From assembly GCA_934777095.1 (NCBI GenBank), contig CAKVNP010000001.1, positions 1 to 64,000 on the forward strand: DNA of 64,000 nt. Reading direction: 5' to 3'. The translations under genes and the position numbers were made by a program. This DNA is from an uncultured Clostridium sp. Its GTDB lineage: Bacteria > Bacillota > Clostridia > Clostridiales > Clostridiaceae. The notes under the pieces are model-generated. The model ran no database searches. It saw only the letters and a program-made list of their open reading frames with translations, and was not told the DNA's origin. Each line of letters opens with the position of its first letter. Within the stretch, counting starts at the first letter, position 1. Positions 1 through 7,738 of this stretch are shown here, in pieces.

Positions 1-75
1 CCGGAATCGAACCGGTACGGTATCGCTACCGCAGGATTTTAAGTCCTGTGCGTCTGCCTGTTCCGCCACTTCAGC
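1..75 (-). tRNA. tRNA-Leu (anticodon TAA), 3' end cut by window edge
   Basis: Read on the minus strand, the acceptor 5' strand GCTGAAG lies at 75-69, followed by a D-arm, an anticodon stem CAGGA/TCCTG enclosing loop CTTAAAA (anticodon TAA, 41-39), a long class II variable arm, and a T-arm GGTTCGATTCCGG. The 3' acceptor strand lies before base 1. The long variable arm and the anticodon both fit leucine (UUA codons). Confidence 0.95.
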
Positions 76-117
76 ATGTTTGCTGTTTCGCTGCCGTCTC
101 ACCTGACGACAAAATTA

Positions 118-146
118 ATTATATAGTATGACTCTAATACTGTCAA
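118..146 (-). promoter_or_regulatory. Consensus sigma-A promoter of tRNA-Leu
   Basis: The minus strand carries TTGACA (146-141) and TATAAT (123-118) separated by 17 bp, a perfect housekeeping match. Transcription would start near 111, leaving a GC-richer leader of about 36 nt before the mature tRNA. The match fits a strongly expressed stable RNA. Confidence 0.85.
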
Positions 147-240
147 CATATTTTTTCATTTTTTTTATTTTTTTTGTACAAAGTCTGCAAACCCCTGTAA
201 ACAAGCTGTTTTATTATTAAATTTTCTTATGTAAAACATT

Positions 241-268
241 AAAAGTACAGAAAAAAATCTGTACTTTT
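241..268 (-). terminator. Hairpin downstream of the S1-domain gene
   Basis: Arms AAAAGTACAG and CTGTACTTTT enclose an 8-nt loop, 35 bp past the stop codon of the S1-domain gene. It is probably the terminator of the long minus-strand block. Confidence 0.65.
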
Positions 269-302
269 AATTTTATATATTAATTATCTACATTATTTCT
301 AA

Positions 303-704
303 TTAAAAACCTTTTTTACTTCTACCTTTAAATTCTTGGTGCTTTTTAAAATCTTGTTGTCTTTCTTCACTATCCTTTAAAAATCTTGACATTATATCTT
401 CAAAATTTCCTGGGTTAGTTTTCTTTTTTTCTTGATTCCATTCTACATCAGCAGGCTTTGCTGACTTTTTAACAACATTCGCTTGTTTAATTGATAAGCT
501 TATTTTGCCATTATCATCAATTGATATTACTTTCACCTTAACTTTATCTTGCTCGCTAAGATGTTCTCTTATATCTTTAACAAATGAATCTGCCACCTCA
601 GAAATATGAACTAATCCTGTCTTACCTTCGATTTCTACAAAAGCTCCAAAGTTTGTGATATTTACCACTGTACCTTCTAATATGTTTCCTGCCATTAAGG
701 TCAT
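303..704 (-). CDS. yabR: S1 RNA-binding domain protein (YabR/general stress protein 13-like)
   Basis: This 133-residue protein has an N-terminal S1 domain (about residues 5-75) with the typical GTVVNITNFGAFVEI and GLVHISEV motifs, followed by a Lys/Arg-rich, probably disordered tail. The family binds RNA, often ribosome-associated; the exact target is not evident. It is the last gene of the mazG-rqcP-yabP-yabQ-divIC-yabR order known from Bacillus. A Shine-Dalgarno AAGGAGG lies 12 nt before the ATG, slightly long, but no in-frame alternative fits better. Confidence 0.85.
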   Translation of the reverse strand: MTLMAGNILEGTVVNITNFGAFVEIEGKTGLVHISEVADSFVKDIREHLSEQDKVKVKVISIDDNGKISLSIKQANVVKKSAKPADVEWNQEKKKTNPGNFEDIMSRFLKDSEERQQDFKKHQEFKGRSKKGF

Positions 705-788
705 ACTACAAAGAATCCTCCTTAAATTTTAATAATATATGTTACTAATAATAATAACCACTTTTCTAAAATTAAACCAAGTTAATTA

Positions 789-1070
789 CTACTGTTGAGG
801 CTCTGAACTTTCTATTACTTGTTCACCTTCTTTAATCAACCCTAATCTTTCTCTAGCAAGCTTCTCAATATACTCATAATTACTTTGAGCGCTTTCAACT
901 TCAGCTTGTAATTTCTGATTTTTCTCTTTTAATTGATTTAATTCTTCCTGTTGTGTACTCATGCTTTTTTTTATCTTATTTAATGCAATAAACTGTCTAC
1001 CTAAGCTTAATAGGAAAAATGCACAAATAAGTACAACAATTATCTTACTAACTGTCAGCTTCTTTTTCAT
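789..1070 (-). CDS. divIC: Septum formation initiator, DivIC/FtsB family
   Basis: The protein has 93 residues: a short basic cytoplasmic N-terminus, one membrane segment (about 9-27), then an extracytoplasmic coiled coil rich in Glu/Gln/Lys (about 35-75) ending in YIEKLARERLGLIKEGEQV, the family signature. DivIC-type proteins join FtsL and DivIB (FtsQ) in the divisome and couple septal peptidoglycan synthesis to FtsZ. Its position next to yabQ and yabP matches Bacillus and Clostridium. Confidence 0.9.
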   Translation of the reverse strand: MKKKLTVSKIIVVLICAFFLLSLGRQFIALNKIKKSMSTQQEELNQLKEKNQKLQAEVESAQSNYEYIEKLARERLGLIKEGEQVIESSEPQQ

Positions 1071-1153
1071 AAAAACAGTACCCTCTTTTATAAATAATAT
1101 AAGTCTATTTTAAACATTATATTTACTTAATTCAAGCTATTTTTTGTTTCCTA

Positions 1154-1543
1154 TTATCTTTTTCCTGTAATATTGTAAAAAATAAATTTAAAAGGGTATA
1201 AAATGTTTTTATAGATGACTCTTATAGCCTTTCCTCCACCCTGGATAATTGCAAGCTCCATCATAATAACTATTGGGCTGATAAATTTAATATATAAAAA
1301 TAAAGCAGCCACCATAAAAAGATATACATATGGTCCTAAAAATGCATAATCAGTGTATAGTAAAAAAGTAAATACAACAATAGCAGCTAATACAGCAAAT
1401 AAAATATCTTCTATAACAATCACTGGTTTAGGCACACTTTTTCCCCTGATTATTCTATACAGATCAAACATTGCTCCAACTAAAAGCCCTGATAAAAATG
1501 AATATAATATAATACTAAATTGGATATTTATTGGTAAAGGCAT
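1154..1543 (-). CDS. yabQ: Spore cortex biosynthesis protein YabQ
   Basis: A 129-residue membrane protein with about four hydrophobic segments (roughly 8-25, 42-62, 68-88 and 90-104), the layout of YabQ. In Bacillus YabQ sits in the outer forespore membrane and is needed for cortex synthesis. It starts 9 bp after yabP stops, so the two are probably cotranscribed. Assignment rests on topology, length and gene order. Confidence 0.85.
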   Translation of the reverse strand: MPLPINIQFSIILYSFLSGLLVGAMFDLYRIIRGKSVPKPVIVIEDILFAVLAAIVVFTFLLYTDYAFLGPYVYLFMVAALFLYIKFISPIVIMMELAIIQGGGKAIRVIYKNILYPFKFIFYNITGKR

Positions 1544-1551
1544 ACTATCAC

Positions 1552-1845
1552 CTACTTAAAAAGTCTTCCCAGGATACTTTCTTTATCCTTTTTTATTTCT
1601 TTGCCGCTATAAATCATAGCACCAATTTCTCCAATAATAATTACATCACCATTTTGGACATCAAGCTTATTCATTTTAAGCCCCATGCCCTTAATAGTTA
1701 AAGCCCCTAGTCTAGTATTTAATATTATCTTTTCTTCATCAAAGCTAATAACCTCTAACACACCTGTCATTGTCAATTTCTTTCTACTCTCTAATACTAA
1801 ATTCCCTCTATTATCTTCTATTTTACTATCACTCTTTTTTTCCAT
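1552..1845 (-). CDS. yabP: Sporulation protein YabP
   Basis: This 97-residue soluble protein carries the YabP/YqfC fold motif (residues 18-90): RKKLTMTGVLEVISFDEEKI, then TRLGALTIKGMGLKMNKLDVQ and a conserved GDVIIIGEIGAMIY stretch. YabP is made in the mother cell and acts in spore coat or cortex formation; its biochemical role is unknown. It is immediately followed by yabQ. Confidence 0.9.
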   Translation of the reverse strand: MEKKSDSKIEDNRGNLVLESRKKLTMTGVLEVISFDEEKIILNTRLGALTIKGMGLKMNKLDVQNGDVIIIGEIGAMIYSGKEIKKDKESILGRLFK

Positions 1846-1898
1846 CCTCTAATCCTCCATATATTCCTTGATTAAAATATATGAAGTTGACCATAAAT

Positions 1899-2159
1899 TT
1901 ATTCTTTATCTTCTTCCCCTTCAATAATAACATACATTTCTTTTGCATCTTCTTTTCTTACATGCTCAGCTATATTAATAATTTCAGCTTTAAGCTTTCT
2001 TGCTGCAAAAGTAATTTCAATTATATCACCTTCTTTTACTTCAGTAGATGGTTTAGCTACCTTGCCATTAATAGCAACTCTTCCACCTGCACAAGCTTCT
2101 TTTGCTACAGTTCTTCTTTTGATTATTCTTGATACTTTTAAATATTTATCTAACCTCAC
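1899..2159 (-). CDS. rqcP: S4-domain ribosome-associated quality control protein RqcP (YabO)
   Basis: The 86-residue protein consists of an S4 RNA-binding domain starting MRLDKYLKVSRIIKRRTVAKEAC and continuing with GGRVAINGKVAKPSTEVKEGDIIEI. RqcP binds stalled 50S subunits with RqcH and supports poly-alanine tailing of stalled nascent chains. The start codon is GTG, with AAGGTGG nine bases upstream. A hairpin after hup separates it from that gene. Confidence 0.9.
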   Translation of the reverse strand: MRLDKYLKVSRIIKRRTVAKEACAGGRVAINGKVAKPSTEVKEGDIIEITFAARKLKAEIINIAEHVRKEDAKEMYVIIEGEEDKE

Positions 2160-2222
2160 CTATATGAACCACCTTTCTAATATTACATCTAACTTATCGA
2201 ATTTATCTCTATATATGATAAA

Positions 2223-2242
2223 AACCCGAGAAAACTCGGGTT
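2223..2242 (-). terminator. Terminator of the HU gene
   Basis: AACCCGAG and CTCGGGTT flank an AAAA loop just past the HU stop codon, and the minus strand continues with a T-rich tract. HU is thus probably transcribed separately from rqcP. Confidence 0.8.
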
Positions 2243-2258
2243 CTTTAAAAGCTAAAAA

Positions 2259-2534
2259 TTACTTATTAACTCTATCTTTAAATTCTTTTCCTGCTTTGAA
2301 TACTGGAACAGTTGAAGCTGGAATTTGGATAGTTTCTTTAGTTCTTGGGTTTCTTCCTTCTCTAGCAGCTCTTTCTCTAGTTTCGAAAGTACCAAATCCA
2401 ACTAATTGAACTTTTTCTCCGTTTTCTAAAGCTTCTTGTACTGAATCCATAAATGCTTTTAAAGCAACTTCAGCATCCTTTTTAGTTAATTGAGACTTTT
2501 CAGCCATGCTTGTAATTAATTCTGATTTATTCAC
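2259..2534 (-). CDS. hup: DNA-binding protein HU
   Basis: A 91-residue HU protein: MNKSELITSMAEKSQLTKKDAE forms the dimerisation helices, GFGTFETRERAAREGRNP leads into the beta-arm, and the arm tip carries the intercalating IPASTVP proline. It bends and compacts DNA as a homodimer. The start is GTG with a strong AAGGAGG upstream. A candidate promoter (TAGACT-17-TATAAT, minus strand) lies in the AT-rich gap before it. Confidence 0.95.
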   Translation of the reverse strand: MNKSELITSMAEKSQLTKKDAEVALKAFMDSVQEALENGEKVQLVGFGTFETRERAAREGRNPRTKETIQIPASTVPVFKAGKEFKDRVNK

Positions 2535-2770
2535 GATAACATCCTCCTTAAATAAACAGTTATATATTTTGTAGCTAACTGTAATACATATGTACTATAA
2601 CTACATTACCTTATTATATAACCACTTTTATTTGTAGTCTATAGAAAAATGGCTATTTTGCTATAAAAATATAGCTATTACAACTTTTTCATGTAGTATA
2701 GTCTTTCCTTACTCCCATATTATTCTTCATAAAATTTAAAAATCCTTTTTTCAAAGCATTTTTTTGTACT

Positions 2771-4219
2771 TTATTCGAATTCTTTTGCCTTTTCCCAAAG
2801 TTCATTAAGTTCTTCTAATGATACCTCTTTTAGCTCTTTCCCTTGTTTAAGGATACTTTCTTCAATGAACCCAAATCTAGATGCAAACTTTTTATTTGCT
2901 AAATTAAGTGCATTTTCTTCATTAACATCAAGTAATCTACCTAAATTTACACAGGCAAATAATAAATCGCCCATTTCATTTGTTATTCTATCCTTATTTT
3001 TATTATTATATTCACAGATAACTTCTTTTAGTTCCTCTGAAACCTTGTCTGCAGCCTCCATTGGATCATTAAAATCAAAGCCAACTTTAGCAGCTTTCTT
3101 TTGAATTTTATGAGCTCTCAATAACGCTGGTAAAGTTTTTGCTATGGAATTAATTTCTTCACTTATACTTTCGAAGTTTTTCTCCTGAACCTTTAGCATT
3201 TCCCAATTATTTATTACTTCATCTGAATCTGCTGCTTCTTTATCTCCAAAAACATGTGGATGTCTAAAGATCATTTTTTCAGAAATAGCATCAATTACAT
3301 CTCCTATATTAAAGTATCCATCTTCTTCACCTATAATAGAATGGAATACTACTTGTAATAATACATCTCCTAATTCTTCAATCATTGAATCTATATTATC
3401 ATCCTCAATAGCTTCTACTACTTCATATGCTTCTTCTATCAAGCAGTTCTTTATGCTTTCATGAGTTTGTTCTCTATCCCATGGACAGCCATTTTCACTT
3501 CTTAAAGTTCTGATTATGCTCATTAAATCATTAAAATCTCTTTTATTATCTAAGTCCTTTGGAATATAAACTGATGTTAAGTAATCAATATCTTCCTGCA
3601 TATCTAATTCATAAAGCGGAATTTCTCTTATTGATTCTTCACCTTGTATTCCTGCAGCCCTTACATAATATATTTTAGTTTCGTCATTATAATATTCTAA
3701 TAGTTCTAATTTAACTTCAGATGCAATTAAAGGATTATACACTTGTGTAATAATAGTTCCAATCCTTTTATCTAAAACTTGATTTTTTATATCAAAGGCA
3801 TCAATTACCTTTAAACCTTCTATTGGATCTATCTTTAATGAATCCATCATAGCATCAATAAAACTTACAGCTGGTAATATTTCATATGGTATTTTATTTT
3901 CATCACATAATCTAATTAAATTAAATACTGATTTTTCTGCTACAAGCGGATGTCCTGGAACTGCATAAACAAGTTCACCAGTCTTTTTGTATTCTTGAAT
4001 CATATCTTGTGCTATTTTTTCATACACCTCATCAAAACTGGTGCTTGTTTCATAATAATTGTCACAAGTGTTGAATCCATCTATTCTTTCTTTTAAATAA
4101 TCCACAGTTGGATGTTTTTCCGTTCTAAAATATAAATTTTTACTTTGTTCTATCGCATTTACAGCCCCTATAGTCAATGCTTCTGGTGCTCCTGGCCCAA
4201 GACCAATAATTTTTATCAT
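2771..4219 (-). CDS. mazG: Fused SAM-dependent methylase-like / MazG nucleotide pyrophosphohydrolase
   Basis: The 482-residue protein has an N-terminal tetrapyrrole-methylase-like domain (1-220; IKIIGLGPGAPEALTIGA) fused to a full MazG domain (about 230-480) with CPWDREQTH and the metal-binding EEAYEVVEAIED and EELGDVLLQVVFH helices. MazG hydrolyses NTPs to NMPs plus pyrophosphate. The same YabN-type fusion lies between spoVB and rqcP in Bacillus. Confidence 0.93.
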   Translation of the reverse strand: MIKIIGLGPGAPEALTIGAVNAIEQSKNLYFRTEKHPTVDYLKERIDGFNTCDNYYETSTSFDEVYEKIAQDMIQEYKKTGELVYAVPGHPLVAEKSVFNLIRLCDENKIPYEILPAVSFIDAMMDSLKIDPIEGLKVIDAFDIKNQVLDKRIGTIITQVYNPLIASEVKLELLEYYNDETKIYYVRAAGIQGEESIREIPLYELDMQEDIDYLTSVYIPKDLDNKRDFNDLMSIIRTLRSENGCPWDREQTHESIKNCLIEEAYEVVEAIEDDNIDSMIEELGDVLLQVVFHSIIGEEDGYFNIGDVIDAISEKMIFRHPHVFGDKEAADSDEVINNWEMLKVQEKNFESISEEINSIAKTLPALLRAHKIQKKAAKVGFDFNDPMEAADKVSEELKEVICEYNNKNKDRITNEMGDLLFACVNLGRLLDVNEENALNLANKKFASRFGFIEESILKQGKELKEVSLEELNELWEKAKEFE

Positions 4220-4238
4220 AAGATGAGTTCTCCTTTTC

Positions 4239-5777
4239 CTATTGTTTTCTCGCCAACTTACCCTTTATTTCATCTATTTCAAAGACTTTAAAAAGAACAA
4301 TAGCTATCATATATATAATAATACCCATAAATATAGATAATAAGCAAGAAATACTATTGTTTTGTGTTTTATCCATCAAATATAAATATGATGCCAGTAC
4401 TCCTGCAATCATTACTATAGCAGAAAATATAGGCTTAATAAATGATGAATATACGTCTATTTTACATTTTAATTTTGTTTTTAGTGAAATAATGTTTAGA
4501 ACAGTAACACATAGATATGCAGTTATGCTTGCAATAACTGCTCCATAAATATTTATACTCTTAATCGGTACCAGGTACCAGGTTAAAATAACTTTTATTA
4601 TACATCCTATAAAAAGATTAATAATCGGTCTTATATAGTGGTTTACGGCTTGTAATATAGAAGTGGTTGTTTGAGTTATGATTATAAATGGAATTGAGAT
4701 AGCTAGATATTTTAATATATCAGCCCCCTCATATTGTCCCAAAAAAATTAATTTCATTATTGGTGAAGCAAGAAAATATAATCCTAGAACACTAGGAAAA
4801 GCAATTACACATGAAAGCCTCATTGCAATATTAATTTTATTTTCAACTTCTTTTTGATTTTTTAATATATAGTTTTCTGCAATTATTGGAATTAAAGATG
4901 TACATACTGCTACTGATAAAGTTAACGGAATATTTACTAAAACTGCCGCCTTCCCTGTAAGCTGACCAAAAATATCTGTTGCTGCCTGGGATGTCATACC
5001 AGTTTTCAGTAATTTTATAGGCACTAAAGCAGAATCGATAAGGCTCATAATTGAACCTACTGTTGCTCCAATTGAAATAGGTATTGATATTTTTAATATC
5101 TCATTTAATAATTCAGTATTTGTTTTAACCTTTCTGATACCCGATTCCCTTTTAAACTTTTTATATTTACATCCTAAAAAAATTAAGGCCATCAATCCAC
5201 CAGCAGATGCACCTAAAGCTGCACCTCCTGCAGAATACTCAATACCTTTAGACAATAAAAGATAAGCTGCACCAACACCTACAACAACTCGCCCAATTTG
5301 TTCTAATATCTGTGAAATCCCTGAAGGAGTCATATTCTGCTGCCCTTGGAAAAAGCCCCTAAAAACAGTAACAAAAGAAACTATTGCTGGTGCCAATGCT
5401 ATACTAACCAATGCATAATAAGATTTATTATCCCATTTCAATAGTGAAATTATCGGCTTGGAAAATACCAATAAAACCACTGTTGTTCCTATGCCAAGAA
5501 CAGACATTAAATATGCTGACTCTTTTACTACCTCGTATGAACCTTCCGTATCTCCCACTGCATTTCTTTCTGAAATCATCTTAGACATTGCCACTGGAAC
5601 TCCTGAAGCCATTGAGACATAAAACATATATAATGGATAAGATAATTGATAGTATCCCACTCCTTCATTTCCAATAAGCAATATTAATGGCCATCTAAAA
5701 AATATACCTAAACATTTAGCAATCATCCCAGCTAGTCCAAGAATCAAGCTACCTTTAATTAGCGACTGCTTCTTCAT
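4239..5777 (-). CDS. spoVB: SpoVB/MurJ-type lipid flippase
   Basis: A 512-residue polytopic protein with about 14 membrane helices, of the MVF/PST exporter family. The N-terminus LIKGSLILGLAGMIAKCLG and internal LYMFYVSMASGVPVAMSKMISERN are typical of SpoVB. Relatives flip lipid-linked precursors; SpoVB is needed for cortex peptidoglycan. It lies 19 bp upstream of mazG, matching the Bacillus yabM-yabN order. Confidence 0.9.
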   Translation of the reverse strand: MKKQSLIKGSLILGLAGMIAKCLGIFFRWPLILLIGNEGVGYYQLSYPLYMFYVSMASGVPVAMSKMISERNAVGDTEGSYEVVKESAYLMSVLGIGTTVVLLVFSKPIISLLKWDNKSYYALVSIALAPAIVSFVTVFRGFFQGQQNMTPSGISQILEQIGRVVVGVGAAYLLLSKGIEYSAGGAALGASAGGLMALIFLGCKYKKFKRESGIRKVKTNTELLNEILKISIPISIGATVGSIMSLIDSALVPIKLLKTGMTSQAATDIFGQLTGKAAVLVNIPLTLSVAVCTSLIPIIAENYILKNQKEVENKINIAMRLSCVIAFPSVLGLYFLASPIMKLIFLGQYEGADILKYLAISIPFIIITQTTTSILQAVNHYIRPIINLFIGCIIKVILTWYLVPIKSINIYGAVIASITAYLCVTVLNIISLKTKLKCKIDVYSSFIKPIFSAIVMIAGVLASYLYLMDKTQNNSISCLLSIFMGIIIYMIAIVLFKVFEIDEIKGKLARKQ

Positions 5778-5893
5778 AAAATACCTCCAAACTTTATATA
5801 TTACTCATTAATTCTTATTTCAAGCCTAGAGGTATTATTACTGTTATTTTTTTGTATTTATATTAAATATTAATTTAATATAATTTCATTTAA

Positions 5894-6442
5894 TTATTGC
5901 TCCATTTGTTTTCCTAAAAATGCAGCTGCAGTTTCTGCAAGTTTTAATTCTAATTCTCCAAATTTCTCATCAGCTGTTTTTGAAAGAATTAAAACAGCCC
6001 CAATAGCGTCACCTTCTGCAATTATAGGAGCAATAACCTGGTTTGAGTATACTCCATTCTCTTCATCATTATGTAATGGTATAGTCTTTCCGTTTTCCAC
6101 TATCAACGTAGCTTTTCTTCCATCCATAATCCCTTCAAGCTCTGTACTTATCTTTCTATCAAGATAATCTTTTTTAGGTGCTCCACTTGCTGATACAAAT
6201 GTATCTTTATCTGAAATCAAAACTATATGTCCAATTGCTTGCTGTAAACTTTCAGCATATTCTTTTGAAAAATCAGTTAGTTCTCCAATAGGTGAATATT
6301 TTTTTAAGATTACTCCACCTTCTCTATCAGTAAAAATCTCTAAAGGATCACCTTCTCGTATTCTTAAGGTTCTTCTTATTTCCTTTGGTATAACTACTCT
6401 TCCTAAGTCATCAATACGTCTTACAATTCCTGTGGCTTTCAT
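5894..6442 (-). CDS. spoVT: Stage V sporulation regulator SpoVT
   Basis: The 182-residue protein has an AbrB-type swapped-hairpin DNA-binding domain (1-50; GIVRRIDDLGRVVIPKEIRR) and a C-terminal GAF-like domain (55-180). SpoVT modulates sigma-G-dependent genes in the forespore. AGGAGG lies 11 nt before the ATG. I could not identify a convincing sigma-G promoter upstream. Confidence 0.95.
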   Translation of the reverse strand: MKATGIVRRIDDLGRVVIPKEIRRTLRIREGDPLEIFTDREGGVILKKYSPIGELTDFSKEYAESLQQAIGHIVLISDKDTFVSASGAPKKDYLDRKISTELEGIMDGRKATLIVENGKTIPLHNDEENGVYSNQVIAPIIAEGDAIGAVLILSKTADEKFGELELKLAETAAAFLGKQMEQ

Positions 6443-6580
6443 TCCTGTGAGCTACCTCCTTTTTTATATATAAGTTTTTCCTCTCTTATTATTTGGAGTA
6501 TTAGAAATTTTATGCACATATACCCATTATTTATACGTATTTAATTTAGGAGGTATAAATTCAATGACTTTCCAAAAAAA

Positions 6581-6611
6581 AAGAGAAGCGAAAATCAATT
6601 TCGCTTCTCTT
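6581..6611 (-). terminator. Terminator of prsA
   Basis: A 13-bp stem, AAGAGAAGCGAAA / TTTCGCTTCTCTT, is followed on the minus strand by nine T residues, 14 bp past the prsA stop. Confidence 0.9.
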
Positions 6612-6624
6612 AAAAAACATATTA

Positions 6625-7638
6625 TTATAATCTATCTTCGTATGTTTTAACCTTTAAATCTTTCTTCCATTGTTCAAGTGTTGAAGTATATAATTCATTT
6701 TGCTTTTGATATTCTAAGCTTGATTTGATAGAATCTTTAACTTCATCTAATGAACTTACTTTAGTATCTGTAACTACATTAGTAGCGTAAATTAAATGAT
6801 AACCAAATGAACTCTTAACTGGATCAGATACTTGCCCTTCACCAACAGTCTTTAATCCTGCTAAGAAGTCAGTGTCATAGTTTTCCTGATCATATGCAAC
6901 TTTTCCTAAGTCTTGAGCAACTGGTCTAGCATCAGCTGATTCATTGTTTGAATACTTAGCATATTCTTCATCAAACGTAGTAGTTCCAGCATCTATAGCT
7001 GCTTTAGCTTCTTTAGCTTCTTCTTCTGTATCATATAAGATATGTTTTGCAGAAGCAGAAGGCTTAGTTGTATACTTTTCAATGTTTTCATTGTAATACT
7101 TTTCTATTTCTTCATCAGATACAGTAACATCTTTTATTATGTCTTCAATTACTATTTGTCTAATAACTTGATTTTCCATGAAAGTTCTGAAAGTTTCATC
7201 AGTATAACCATAAGATTCTTTTACAGAGTTTAAAGTATCTTCATCTCCGTAATAGCTAGTTAACTCTTCAATCTTTTCATCAACCTTTTTTGATAACTCT
7301 TCATCGCTTGGTCTTAATCCAAGTTCATCAGCTTTTTCAAGCATAATCTTTTCTTCAACTAATTGATCTAAAACAGTAGTTCTAGCTTCTTTTAGTGATT
7401 CTTTCATAGAATCATCTATTTTTGATTCATAGTCTTCGCCATATTTCTCTTTTAAGCTATCTAAATCCGGCTTTAATTCATTATCAACATCTGATAAAAG
7501 GATTTTGTCATTTCCTATTGTAGCAAGAACAGTTTTTTGTATGGCTTCAGGAGTCTTTGATATCATTTTACATCCAGCCATTGAAAATGCCATTGTAGAT
7601 ATCATTGCAACTGCTAGTATTTTTTTAATTTTTCCCAA
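6625..7638 (-). CDS. prsA: PrsA-like foldase lipoprotein (parvulin peptidylprolyl isomerase)
   Basis: A lipoprotein: basic N-terminus, hydrophobic stretch and lipobox FSMAGC, a SurA/PrsA-like helical chaperone region, then a parvulin domain (SASAKHILYDTEEEAKEA through SSFGYHLIYA). It assists folding of secreted proteins outside the membrane. An ATG at 7659 lacks a ribosome binding site, whereas the TTG at 7638 has GTGAGGG seven bases upstream and gives a compact 337-residue lipoprotein, so I use 7638. It sits between spoVT and mfd. Confidence 0.88.
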   Translation of the reverse strand: MGKIKKILAVAMISTMAFSMAGCKMISKTPEAIQKTVLATIGNDKILLSDVDNELKPDLDSLKEKYGEDYESKIDDSMKESLKEARTTVLDQLVEEKIMLEKADELGLRPSDEELSKKVDEKIEELTSYYGDEDTLNSVKESYGYTDETFRTFMENQVIRQIVIEDIIKDVTVSDEEIEKYYNENIEKYTTKPSASAKHILYDTEEEAKEAKAAIDAGTTTFDEEYAKYSNNESADARPVAQDLGKVAYDQENYDTDFLAGLKTVGEGQVSDPVKSSFGYHLIYATNVVTDTKVSSLDEVKDSIKSSLEYQKQNELYTSTLEQWKKDLKVKTYEDRL

Positions 7639-7738
7639 TGTTTTTCCCTCACTTTTCATTTTTTTACTTTATTAGCACTTAAACATTATCATATATTCTA
7701 GTATAACAGTATTGTATTCATTGTTCAAATTTTACATT

